27,468 nucleotides of DNA from Fibrobacter sp. UBA4375. GTDB lineage: Bacteria; Fibrobacterota; Fibrobacteria; Fibrobacterales; Fibrobacteraceae. Every line of letters begins with the position of its first letter. Within the stretch, counting starts at the first letter, position 1. The stretch lies in NCBI GenBank assembly GCA_002391195.1, contig DGRZ01000061.1, forward strand, positions 1-27,468, read 5' to 3'. The translations under genes were made by a program, and so were the position numbers. Positions 14,400-22,392 of this stretch are shown piece by piece. The notes below the pieces were generated by a model. It searched no databases and was not told the DNA's origin. It worked only from the letters and a program-made list of their open reading frames with translations.

Positions 14400-15575
14400 T
14401 TAGAATTGTGTAATAAAATCCCATGTGGCTGCAGGAACCCAGGAATTCCATTGACCGGGATCCTTATGATCCCAGATATGTCCTGCGTCATCAGTGCACC
14501 AACGGACCGGGAAACGTTCGTCTACGTCTTTATAGTCGTAGCATTTGTGCTGTGAACTATAAGATTCTTCAGGTTGTTCTAAAGTGGCGTCTTTTCCTTC
14601 GGCGCTTGCGTTTTTAAGGGCTGTATTGCGAGCGGATTTACCCATTTCGGGCTTGCAAAGTCCATCGTTCATGCCGTGTACGCCCATCCAGGCGATGGGC
14701 TTGTTTTCTACTTCAGGCAACCAGATATTGATATCTGCCGTTTCATAGACGGCAACGCCACGGAGGACATGCTGGTGGTTTCTGGAAAGTCCGTTGGTGA
14801 ACATGGAGCCATAGCTGAAACCGGTAGAGAATACTCTCGATGAGTCTATGCAAAGTTCGTTTTGAAGCTTGGCCAGCAGTTCATCGAACATGGTATAATC
14901 GGTTTCTCCCCAAGGCGGGCAATTGTTGCTAAAGCACTGACCGTCCGGAGCTACGAAAATAGTCGTTTTACCGTTGTCAAGGGGCATAAGTCCGTAGTAT
15001 TTCTCGTTTTTTGCGACATTTGAACCTGAACCGTTCATGCACTGCATCCCGAAAACAAGACGATAGGGTTTGTTCTTGTCGTAATTGTCAGGAATGTCGA
15101 TATAGATTTTCCGGGATTCATTTTTTCCCTTGAAATTCCAGGAGAATTGGAAATCACCTGATTTCGGCAATTGCAGGTCTTTCCCGCAGCCCTTTGTTGG
15201 CACGGGATCGTTGCCTTTGGCCCACCCAAAAGCATAAGTCTGCTCCTGGGCGGATTCAGACGAAGTTGTTTGCTGTGAACCGCTGTCCGAAGATGTGGTA
15301 TTATCCGGTTCGGTAGTTTCGCCTGTAGCCGAAGAGAAACCATCTGGCTGTGTATTTTCTTCGGAAGGAGAACTTTCGCCGGGTAGGGTAGAGGTCTCCG
15401 AACTGGAGATGTCGGGCTCTCCGGCGGGCGGAAGTTCTTCTCCTTCAGAGTTAGAAGAAATTTCTGGGTTATCCAGGTTTCCGAGCAGATCTGTCGGGTC
15501 TGAAGAATTGTCTGAACAGCCTACCAGCGCGAAAATACCGGTTAAGGCTAGGGCATTGATGATCTTGTTGTGCAT
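14400..15575 (-). CDS. CE1-type esterase lipoprotein (feruloyl/acetyl xylan esterase)
   Basis: Esterase of the CE1/PHB-depolymerase-like alpha/beta hydrolase group, 391 residues, anchored as a lipoprotein. The lipobox LVGC ends at C20. Residues 21-112 form a long Ser/Thr/Glu/Pro-rich spacer of low complexity. The hydrolase domain (about 115-391) has YRLVFGMQCMNGSG, nucleophile S254 in TGFSYGSMF, probable D304 in HGMNDGLC and H366 in DDAGHIW, plus several Cys that may form disulfides. It has no CBM6 and no C-terminal module, so it reaches the surface by a lipoprotein route rather than the tail-bearing route of its neighbours. Start preceded by AAGGGAGTGTCAA. Third gene of the GH43-GH30-CE1-CE6 operon. 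Ferulate versus acetyl specificity is unresolved. Confidence 0.87.
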   Translation of the reverse strand: MHNKIINALALTGIFALVGCSDNSSDPTDLLGNLDNPEISSNSEGEELPPAGEPDISSSETSTLPGESSPSEENTQPDGFSSATGETTEPDNTTSSDSGSQQTTSSESAQEQTYAFGWAKGNDPVPTKGCGKDLQLPKSGDFQFSWNFKGKNESRKIYIDIPDNYDKNKPYRLVFGMQCMNGSGSNVAKNEKYYGLMPLDNGKTTIFVAPDGQCFSNNCPPWGETDYTMFDELLAKLQNELCIDSSRVFSTGFSYGSMFTNGLSRNHQHVLRGVAVYETADINIWLPEVENKPIAWMGVHGMNDGLCKPEMGKSARNTALKNASAEGKDATLEQPEESYSSQHKCYDYKDVDERFPVRWCTDDAGHIWDHKDPGQWNSWVPAATWDFITQF

Positions 15576-15589
15576 TTGACACTCCCTTT

Positions 15590-15609
15590 TGATGATACCC
15601 CTATCATCA
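15590..15609. repeat. Intercistronic hairpin between GH30 and CE1 genes
   Basis: TGATGATA-CCCC-TATCATCA, 8-bp stem with a 4-base loop, in the 48-bp gap between the GH30 stop and the CE1 lipoprotein start. No U-run follows on the minus strand, so it is more likely an mRNA stability or processing structure than a terminator. Confidence 0.5.
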
Positions 15610-15623
15610 TCCCCATTTTTAGT

Positions 15624-17747
15624 TTAGTAATTTGTGTGAATTTTTGCAACCCTTCCGTTTGCTCTGTTTCGGATTAGGTTGATTCCTGTTGACTTCTTGT
15701 TGCCCATGATTGAGCCGTTTTTCCATAATTGGATTGCTTCAGTCATGTTTCTGGCAGTAATGGTTGCCATTTTTTTACCTCTCAGGTCAAAGACATCGTA
15801 GGTGGCACTTGAACGTGTATCAAGATGCAAGTCTTTACCGGCAATGGCCATGACTTCCTTGACAACAGACCCTTCGGCGTCATAGGCCTGCAGCATGAAC
15901 CAGTCCAGATTTACGTAGCTTCCCGTGATGGCGAGACGGATGATATGGGTTCCCGCTTCGAGTTCCACATCACCTCCTTCGATCTCCTGGTATACGCTCC
16001 AGTCATTTTCGGCTGTCTGGGGAATTGCAATAACGTCGGTAATGGCGTTGCCGTCAGCGAGGAACTGGACGCTAGAAGTTGTTGATCCCGAGGCGGCATT
16101 GAGAGTGAGCTTATACTTGCCTGCGGTGGCCACGTTAACGGTATATTCAAGCCATTCACCTTCGTTGGTGTATCCGATGGCCATGCCGGAGCCTCCCATT
16201 ACAATGTCTACGCCTAAATCGTTACGGTAGTCGGCGTCGCCCTTTTTTTCGGATTCGGTGTCGTAGTAGGTCTTGTTTCCAGAACCTACACCCGGTACGT
16301 CAAAGTTTTCAACTTCAATTTTTGCAGGCAATTCAACGGCGGTCCCACCGAAAGGTTCCCTAGGGACTTTAATTTGCGGTCCCACACCAACGAGTGTGAC
16401 AATGCAATCCTTGTTGCTCGTATTGCCTGCATCCATGGTGATGGTTACAGAACCATTCTTTACTTCGACCTCTCCCTCGTATTGAGCGTTTTTGGCTTCG
16501 CTAGTGGTGTACATGTGGAAGGTTTCAATGTTTGCTCCAGGAACATTGACTGTTACTGTTTTGTTGTGACCGTAGTCTCTATTGACCAATACCACAATCA
16601 CGCTGTCTCCACCGGCACTCTTGTAAGCACTTGCGTACACTTCCGGTTCCGGGTTGATGGTTGCCCCCACGCGGATAGCCCCGGGGCGCACAAAGCGGGC
16701 GTATTGAGAAAGAACGTAGCCGCGTTTGGAAACCTTGTTGATTTCACCCTGCGGAATTGAAACCGGATGAGGAGAAGACGTATTGGTATTCGCTGCCATA
16801 ATCAAACCATAGCAGCGCTTGATATACCACCACGTGTATTGACTAAAATTACCGATAGCCAAACCGCGATGGATTTCATAGCCAACATCCATGGCGCGAA
16901 CGGTATCATACACATTGGGGTTTGCCTGATCTCCGGTCCATCGCATTTCGCGCCAGTCGTTGCCGCTGCCCTGGCTTTCGGTGTAGTGTTCCGTCATCCA
17001 GCGTTCTACTTTTTTCTGGTCAGCCAAGTCATATTGAAAGAAATTATCTTTAGCCTTTGCACTGCTGGCGTAAAAATGGGCGCCAAGTATGTCCCAGTTC
17101 TTGAGTGCTGTGCCGTCTTGTAGTACTTTGTCGTATTGATTTTTTTGGTAAGCAAAGGATTCTGCTGAAATGACTTTGGTTCCGTGTTTACGTAGTTGGT
17201 CGGCGTAGCCCTTGGTATAATTATAAATTTCATCGGCGGTCATACATGCCCAGTTATGGCAGTAGTCCGGTTCGTTTTGAAAACTGATGGCATATAGGGG
17301 GACACCCTGGTTTTTCATGTATTCGGCAAAGCTATTTAAGTGATCCGTATATTTCTGGTAATTAGCGGAACTGACATGGGCACCACCACCAGTTGCATAG
17401 GGCGATGTCCATGGAGTAGCAAAAAGGATAAAGTCTTTACCGGCAACAGCCTTTGCGTATTTAGCCGCCTGTACTTCTTTATTAAAATCATTGGAGTTTT
17501 GATTTACAGGAATGCGGAGCGTATTTAGACCAATTTGTCCATCGCCCGTACCAAAAGCCAGTTTCGCGTCGGCTTCAGAAAGACCTTGACCGCCTTGCCA
17601 AGTGTTGTGCACCATGCCGCCAAACCCGCGGATAACCTGGTGTTCTTCATCTAGGTCCACGTTGACGGTAGAGGCCGAGACGATTCCTGCAACACCCAGG
17701 ACCCCTAACGCTATGGCCGCACCCTTGATTGTTTTTTTGATCCTCAT
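15624..17747 (-). CDS. GH30 glucuronoxylanase-like enzyme with CBM6 and C-terminal module
   Basis: Secreted endoxylanase of GH30, subfamily 8-like, expected to cut glucuronoxylan; 707 residues. I chose the ATG at 17747 (upstream GGGATGGGAAAT) over one nine bases earlier. Signal peptide MRIKKTIKGAAIALGVLGVAGIVSA. Catalytic domain: HQVIRGFGGMVHNTW, acid/base E159 in ISFQNEPDY, nucleophile E253 in WMTEHYTES, and the WWYIKRCYG segment near the glucuronate-binding loop. The beta-side domain follows to about 450. CBM6 about 465-620 (AKIEVENFDVPG, EGEWLEYTV, GSYVNLDWF). C-terminal module about 645-707 (YDVFDLRGKKMATITA, AIQLW, GINLIRNRANGRVAKI). It starts nine bases or so after the GH43 stop, so the two are tightly coupled. 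Confidence 0.92.
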   Translation of the reverse strand: MRIKKTIKGAAIALGVLGVAGIVSASTVNVDLDEEHQVIRGFGGMVHNTWQGGQGLSEADAKLAFGTGDGQIGLNTLRIPVNQNSNDFNKEVQAAKYAKAVAGKDFILFATPWTSPYATGGGAHVSSANYQKYTDHLNSFAEYMKNQGVPLYAISFQNEPDYCHNWACMTADEIYNYTKGYADQLRKHGTKVISAESFAYQKNQYDKVLQDGTALKNWDILGAHFYASSAKAKDNFFQYDLADQKKVERWMTEHYTESQGSGNDWREMRWTGDQANPNVYDTVRAMDVGYEIHRGLAIGNFSQYTWWYIKRCYGLIMAANTNTSSPHPVSIPQGEINKVSKRGYVLSQYARFVRPGAIRVGATINPEPEVYASAYKSAGGDSVIVVLVNRDYGHNKTVTVNVPGANIETFHMYTTSEAKNAQYEGEVEVKNGSVTITMDAGNTSNKDCIVTLVGVGPQIKVPREPFGGTAVELPAKIEVENFDVPGVGSGNKTYYDTESEKKGDADYRNDLGVDIVMGGSGMAIGYTNEGEWLEYTVNVATAGKYKLTLNAASGSTTSSVQFLADGNAITDVIAIPQTAENDWSVYQEIEGGDVELEAGTHIIRLAITGSYVNLDWFMLQAYDAEGSVVKEVMAIAGKDLHLDTRSSATYDVFDLRGKKMATITARNMTEAIQLWKNGSIMGNKKSTGINLIRNRANGRVAKIHTNY

Positions 17748-17765
17748 ATTTCCCATCCCAAATTT

Positions 17766-20036
17766 TTAGCGCTTTGCGCGGACTTTTGCAACCATGCCGT
17801 TACTACGGTTACGGATGAGGCAAATGCCGATACTGTTTTCGGAACCCTTTACAAGACCGTCTTGCCAAAGTTTTGTTGCTTCCGCAAAACTGTGGGCTGT
17901 AAATGACGCAACTTTCTTACCGTTTATGCTGAATACATCGAAATGGGTTGCCTGCGAATAGTTCATTTTTCCAGTGCTGTGCAAGGCGTCAACATAGCCG
18001 ATAGGCTTCGAGTCTTCGGCGTCCTTGCCGGATTCGAAGTTGATATAGTCAATGTCCATCCAGTCTCCGGTTACGGTAAAGCGAAGGATGTGTTCGCCCG
18101 CCGGAAGAGTCACGTTTGTGGAAACCTTATTGTAATCGTCGTAGTTTTCTTCTCCAGAAGTTGCTTGCGGAACTGCAATTTCTTCGGTAATGTCGTTGCC
18201 GTCGATGGATAATTTGAAACTAGATGTGTTGTTGGCCGATGCCACTGCAGCAAACATGGTGTAATCACCAGCCTCTTTAATGTTTACGGTATATTCCAGC
18301 CATTCTCCGGCTTGGTTGTAACCGACAATGTATCCGGTCGCCTTTTTGTAGATATCTACGCCGGTACCTTCGCGGTAACTTACGCCATCGTTGCTTTCGG
18401 CTCCATGATCTTCGGAATCGTTGTCAGAGTATGAATCCAGCCCAGCGCCACGCCCCGTTCCGGGAATGTCAAAATCTTCCATTTCAATTTTGCCAGGAAT
18501 TTCCCAGGCCGTTCCCTTGAATGGTTTTTGTGGTTCGGGCGGTGTGGTGCCGCTACCTTCAAAGCCCCAGGCCTTGATGGCCATGGTAGAATCCTGATTG
18601 CCCTTGAACACCAAGAAGAGTTGTTCTACGATGCCTTTAAGTCCGGATACTTCGCAAGAATTTTCAACAAATGTATTCTTGTTTGCGGTTTTCTGGAGCG
18701 TGCAGGTGCCAGCCAGAGTTCCTGTAGCAGAACCTGTATGGATTTCAATCTTGTTGCCATCGGCAATGCTTGCCGCCTCTACCGTGAAGCCTGTGGCTGC
18801 AGTGCCGAAATCTACGCCAGACACGCGAATCCAGGATTCCTTGGTAGAAAGCGGAAGCAGGAATGTCTCGGCGGCCTTGCCTAGAACGAAGTTAGAACGG
18901 CTGCGAATTCCTTTCTGCTTGGAACTGGTGAGAGCCGGATACCAATCGTAGGGGTCAAAATTCTCAATCTGTTGAGGGCCTTCGTCGGTCACCTTAACAG
19001 TTTGAATCGTACCGTTGCTGTTGTAGAACATTTCATCCACGGAAACGCTGCGGTGGTATCCTTCATTCGGCTTCGATTGGCCATCATCGGCTGGGATAAT
19101 TTCCAGTCCGTTGTGTCCCTTGGCAATACGCCGGTCATGGTACACTACATAAGAATGTCCCTTGAATTCGGCAATGCCATGGTGGTTATTGTTGCCGTTG
19201 ACACTGTGACCATTTATGCTCGGGTCGCCAAGGATAGTTCCTTTCCAAGTATACGGGCCCATCACGTTGTCGGACATGCCATAGTCAATCGTCGGAGCTC
19301 CCTGCTGCCAGCCAGTGCTGTACGAAAAATAGTAGGTTCCTTTGTGTTTGTGAATATAAGAAGCTTCAAGCATCTTACGAGTTTGCAAGCCGTTTACCTT
19401 CACATGAGCACCGTTGCCTACCGGGGCATCCTTTGCGTCGTTCAGCTTGACGATGTCGAAGTTATCCGTATTAGGACGGTTGTCGTTTTCGCCACCGCCC
19501 CATGTCACGTAAGTCGTGCCGTCGTCATCGATAAAGATACCCGGGTCAAAGCACCAGGCAACGCCATCACAGCCGATAAGGCCGTTTCTGCCGCCAACCA
19601 GCTTATCGCTGCCTCTACCCACAGCATTGGTCCACGGACCTTCAATAGACGGAGCCTTGATGTAGCCAACGCCGCCGCCACCGCCATCAGGGAAAACGAT
19701 ATAAAGAGTACCATCATGAACCGCAATTCCAGAGGCCCAGATATTTCCGATTCCTTCGACTTCCCTGGCATCATAAATAATGCCGAAGTCGGTCCAATTC
19801 TTCATATCTTTACTGCGAAAGGCGTAGAGAGCTTTAATGGAGTAGCTTGTTGCGTTATATGGAGCTGGGTCGTCGGAATCGGTGATGATATAGAAATATT
19901 CATCGTCGGCAGTAGCGGCAGGGTCTGCCAGGTAATGGTAACTGGAAATGGGGTTGTCCGCCAAGGCAAATGAAGTTAGCCCGGCGATAGTGAACAGCGT
20001 AGAAATCGATGTGTTGGCGAGATTTTTTACACCCAT
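17766..20036 (-). CDS. GH43 arabinofuranosidase-like enzyme with two CBM6 domains and C-terminal module
   Basis: Secreted GH43 enzyme, 756 residues, resembling arabinoxylan arabinofuranohydrolases. Start at 20036 has AAGGAG. Signal peptide about 1-26 (ends SFALA). GH43 propeller about 30-345: base D38 in YLADPAA, D164 in WCFDPGIFIDDDG, acid E224 in KMLEASYIHK, HH at 285-286. A first CBM6-like domain (about 395-492: SWIRVSGVDFG, KIEIHTGS, LFLVFKG) is of the type often attached to such GH43 enzymes. The linker TTPPEPQKPF is nearly identical to that in the second GH10. Second CBM6 about 515-670 (KIEMEDFDIPG, AGEWLEYTV, GDWMDIDYI). C-terminal module about 690-756 (FDVFSINGKKVASFTA, GICLIRNRSNG). 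First gene of the four-gene operon, downstream of site D. Confidence 0.92.
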   Translation of the reverse strand: MGVKNLANTSISTLFTIAGLTSFALADNPISSYHYLADPAATADDEYFYIITDSDDPAPYNATSYSIKALYAFRSKDMKNWTDFGIIYDAREVEGIGNIWASGIAVHDGTLYIVFPDGGGGGVGYIKAPSIEGPWTNAVGRGSDKLVGGRNGLIGCDGVAWCFDPGIFIDDDGTTYVTWGGGENDNRPNTDNFDIVKLNDAKDAPVGNGAHVKVNGLQTRKMLEASYIHKHKGTYYFSYSTGWQQGAPTIDYGMSDNVMGPYTWKGTILGDPSINGHSVNGNNNHHGIAEFKGHSYVVYHDRRIAKGHNGLEIIPADDGQSKPNEGYHRSVSVDEMFYNSNGTIQTVKVTDEGPQQIENFDPYDWYPALTSSKQKGIRSRSNFVLGKAAETFLLPLSTKESWIRVSGVDFGTAATGFTVEAASIADGNKIEIHTGSATGTLAGTCTLQKTANKNTFVENSCEVSGLKGIVEQLFLVFKGNQDSTMAIKAWGFEGSGTTPPEPQKPFKGTAWEIPGKIEMEDFDIPGTGRGAGLDSYSDNDSEDHGAESNDGVSYREGTGVDIYKKATGYIVGYNQAGEWLEYTVNIKEAGDYTMFAAVASANNTSSFKLSIDGNDITEEIAVPQATSGEENYDDYNKVSTNVTLPAGEHILRFTVTGDWMDIDYINFESGKDAEDSKPIGYVDALHSTGKMNYSQATHFDVFSINGKKVASFTAHSFAEATKLWQDGLVKGSENSIGICLIRNRSNGMVAKVRAKR

Positions 20037-20085
20037 GGTGTCTCCTTGAAAATCTTTTTTCCCAACACTAAATCTAGGCTCTTAA

Positions 20086-20114
20086 AAGCAAAAAATGCCG
20101 CCAGAAGCGACATT
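20086..20114 (-). terminator. Rho-independent terminator after the lipoprotein gene
   Basis: On the minus strand AATGTCGC-TTCTG-GCGGCATT (8-bp stem, one G-U pair) is followed by TTTTTTGCTTTT. It ends the regulator-lipoprotein unit and lies between site D and the GH43 start. Confidence 0.75.
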
Positions 20115-20117
20115 TCC

Positions 20118-20136
20118 CGTGGACAAATTATCAATA
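20118..20136. promoter_or_regulatory. Operator-like palindrome, site D
   Basis: Core GACAAATTATC at 20122-20132, 86 bases upstream of the GH43 start that heads the four-gene operon. It lies just before the terminator at 20114, so regulation of readthrough as well as initiation is possible. Member of the six-site family. Confidence 0.5.
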
Positions 20137-20145
20137 ATAGTGTAT

Positions 20146-21423
20146 CTAATTTTTAACGGACGAAGCCTTCGGCGTGAAGCTTTCTAGGCCGAAAACCTCA
20201 ATGTCGTCAACCCAGAATTCACCGCCCTTTCCGCCAAAGATGGAGAGGTTGGTAACCTTGTCCTTGACTGCATCCCAGCCGATATTTCCGCCGGTATTGT
20301 TGCTGTCTACGGAAAGAAGGTTCGACGGGGTTACCGTGTAGCGAGTCCATTCCTCGGTAAGGGGAATATGCATCCAAGATTTACCACTCTGGATATCGGC
20401 GGTGGTATCGGATTCAATAATGTCAAAGGAGAAGGAAACGTAGTTTTCGACAGTTCCCTTGGCCCAGAACACAATGGAATCAAGTTCGCTCATATCGACG
20501 GCACCACCCAGGTAACGTCCCATCAGGGTCCAGTTGTATAGGGAGTCGTTTTGACACATGAAATGGGCCACATAGCCTTTGCGGTCGCTTAAGGTATCGG
20601 TGATTTCGAGGCTTCCGCTAGCGTATTTTGAGAAAGCGGTGTACCACTCCTTGATTTCTCCATTCTCAAGGGCGTTTTCAAAATCATCGAACATAAAGTG
20701 TATAAGCGTGTCCGTAGGAATTGTGTCCGTGTCGGCGGTATCCGCGGCTACGGTGTCTTTAGAAACGGTATCTTTGGGCGGAGCCGTTTTGTCGACCAAG
20801 GTTACAGATCCAGAACCACCGCAGCCTACGCAAAATTCTTCCTCTGTAAGAATCTGGGAAACGGTGGCCCCCGCACTGTTGGTTTGCGAGTGGACTAGCA
20901 CGAATTCGAACATGCCTTCGGGGAGTGACTCGAAGGAAAAATTGCCCTGGGAGTCTACGGGAACCTTGTATTCCAGACCGCGAATCATGACCCAGGCGGG
21001 GTATTTGTCCGTGTAGGCCTTGCCTTCAAAAGATGCGGGAATGCCTGTTTGTACAGTCACTACCTTGCCGGAGTCATTATCGACTTGAGTGATTTCGAAA
21101 GTGGTAGCTCCCTTTTGTTCCTGCTCATCTTGGAGACCGCGAACTTCTACGATGTAATTGCCTCTGGGCAGGGAATCCAATTCCAAAATTCCGTTTTCGT
21201 CGGTTTGAGGATGCTGGGTAGAATTCAGATCAGCATCGTCTGCGAAGTACTTTGAATCATGGATGATGACGTACGCCTTGGAGGCGTTCTCCCCATTGGC
21301 CAATTTTACATGGAAGGCTATGGAGTTTTCAGTCTCAAGAGAAGAGCCAGCAACGTCGTTATTGTTGGAACAAGCGACTAGCATTGCCAGTGCAGAAAAT
21401 CCTATGTATTTTACCCAAATCAT
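20146..21423 (-). CDS. Surface lipoprotein with beta-sandwich repeats and C-terminal jelly-roll domain
   Basis: Lipoprotein of 425 residues; function not established. The lipobox LVAC ends at C18. Two Ig- or carboxypeptidase-regulatory-like beta domains follow (about 34-115 with DENGILELDSLPRGNYIVEV, and about 130-190 with DSQGNFSFESLPEGMFEFVL). A Cys pair FCVGCGGSG comes next, then a Thr/Asp-rich spacer of repeated KDTV/ADT units (about 218-242). The C-terminal region (about 245-415) reads like a CBM11- or CIA30-type jelly roll: FDDFENALENGEIKEWY, LDSIVFWAKG, WTRYTV, EFWVDDIEVFG. It starts 31 bases after the regulator stop with AGGA upstream, so the two are co-transcribed. A surface glycan-binding or sensing role is inferred from architecture and position. 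Confidence 0.75.
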   Translation of the reverse strand: MIWVKYIGFSALAMLVACSNNNDVAGSSLETENSIAFHVKLANGENASKAYVIIHDSKYFADDADLNSTQHPQTDENGILELDSLPRGNYIVEVRGLQDEQEQKGATTFEITQVDNDSGKVVTVQTGIPASFEGKAYTDKYPAWVMIRGLEYKVPVDSQGNFSFESLPEGMFEFVLVHSQTNSAGATVSQILTEEEFCVGCGGSGSVTLVDKTAPPKDTVSKDTVAADTADTDTIPTDTLIHFMFDDFENALENGEIKEWYTAFSKYASGSLEITDTLSDRKGYVAHFMCQNDSLYNWTLMGRYLGGAVDMSELDSIVFWAKGTVENYVSFSFDIIESDTTADIQSGKSWMHIPLTEEWTRYTVTPSNLLSVDSNNTGGNIGWDAVKDKVTNLSIFGGKGGEFWVDDIEVFGLESFTPKASSVKN

Positions 21424-21454
21424 CTTCGTCCTGTAACCCCTAATATACCTTATT

Positions 21455-22273
21455 TTATTTGTTTTTGTGGGCTACAGGGAAAAATGCCATAGAAAGTTGC
21501 ATTACCCTGTCGGGATTTTTGGCTCCATCCACCCTTTTTTGAACAAGACGGCGGAATTCCTTGAGCATGTCCCCCAAGTCGTCGAAGCAGGCCTGATCTA
21601 CGGAAAGGGTCAGGGTGGAAATATTCCGTTCTTCAACGGGGGTGTTTTCCAGAGAATCTGCGGCAAGTCCTAGAATCTGACGCTGGAACTTGCGGACGGC
21701 GATTTTCTTTTCTGGGCCGCCGACAGTCAGGTGGGCGTCGGTCAGGGCCAGCTTGCCCGAGGCCATTTTCTTGACAAGTCCAACCTCCAGCAGGGTGTCG
21801 ATGGCCTCTTTGGCCTGTTCCTCGGTAATAGGCGGGCAAATATCTTTGGCGATTTGCTTCAGGTTTACCGTACCGCCGTTCAGTTCCAGGTAGGCGCGCA
21901 CGGCAGGAATCCACCAGTTTTCCAAAAGTTTCAATTCGGCCTGTTGCAGGCTGTGGAGGTGTACGTCACGGAGAGAGAGGGCCTTGGCCATCAGCTCTTC
22001 CCGCTTGTTCTTGTCCTTGGTGACTGCTGCAGAATAAAGTAACTCAAAATACTCCGCCTGCCTGCCAGAAAGGGCGAGAATGTCCTTGGCGGCGGGGAGG
22101 GCATGGGCGGGGAGGTGCTGTTTTTTCTGGAGCACGCGATAAAGGTAGCTGGAATCCAATCCCAGCTTGTCGCCCATCATGCGGTAACTATACAAAGGCA
22201 TCTCCGCCTTCCTGCGGTCGTAATACTCCTTCAGGAAGTCGCGGTAGTCCTGTGTGTCAGAAAACTCAATCAT
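21455..22273 (-). CDS. TIGR02147/DUF4423 family protein, putative transcriptional regulator
   Basis: Member of the Fibrobacter-expanded TIGR02147 family; 272 residues from the ATG at 22273. An upstream ATG at 22324 would add 17 residues, but family members begin with a DYRDFLKEYY-type segment, found here at residues 9-18. Residues about 28-52 (YSYRMMGDKLGLDSSYLYRVLQKK) look like an XRE-type helix-turn-helix. The middle and C-terminal parts are helical, with a second winged-helix-like stretch (KQIAKDICPPITEEQAKEAIDTLLEVGLVKK, then KLALTD). No signal peptide or membrane segment. It heads the operon with the lipoprotein, and a palindrome (site E) lies 60 bases upstream. DNA binding is a motif-based inference; targets are unknown. 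Confidence 0.8.
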   Translation of the reverse strand: MIEFSDTQDYRDFLKEYYDRRKAEMPLYSYRMMGDKLGLDSSYLYRVLQKKQHLPAHALPAAKDILALSGRQAEYFELLYSAAVTKDKNKREELMAKALSLRDVHLHSLQQAELKLLENWWIPAVRAYLELNGGTVNLKQIAKDICPPITEEQAKEAIDTLLEVGLVKKMASGKLALTDAHLTVGGPEKKIAVRKFQRQILGLAADSLENTPVEERNISTLTLSVDQACFDDLGDMLKEFRRLVQKRVDGAKNPDRVMQLSMAFFPVAHKNK

Positions 22274-22329
22274 TTTATCCAAAAATACCTTTATAAATTG
22301 CCCTAAAATGGAAAAAAACGCCAATTTGC

Positions 22330-22346
22330 ATGGATAAATTGTCCAT
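22330..22346. promoter_or_regulatory. Operator-like palindrome, site E, before the TIGR02147 gene
   Basis: ATGGATAAATTGTCCAT, near-perfect 17-bp symmetry with core 22333-22343. It is 60 bases upstream of the regulator start. TTTATAAAG between it and the start is a possible -10 region. Consistent with autoregulation by the TIGR02147 protein. Confidence 0.55.
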
Positions 22347-22392
22347 AAAGGCTGTTGAGAACGTGACGGAAATCACAAAGCGGGTGGGTGCC

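Noticed and set aside
17526..17545. Possible seventh operator copy (CCAATTTGTCCATCG)
   Set aside because: It is inside the GH30 coding region, has one extra base in the core and lacks symmetry.
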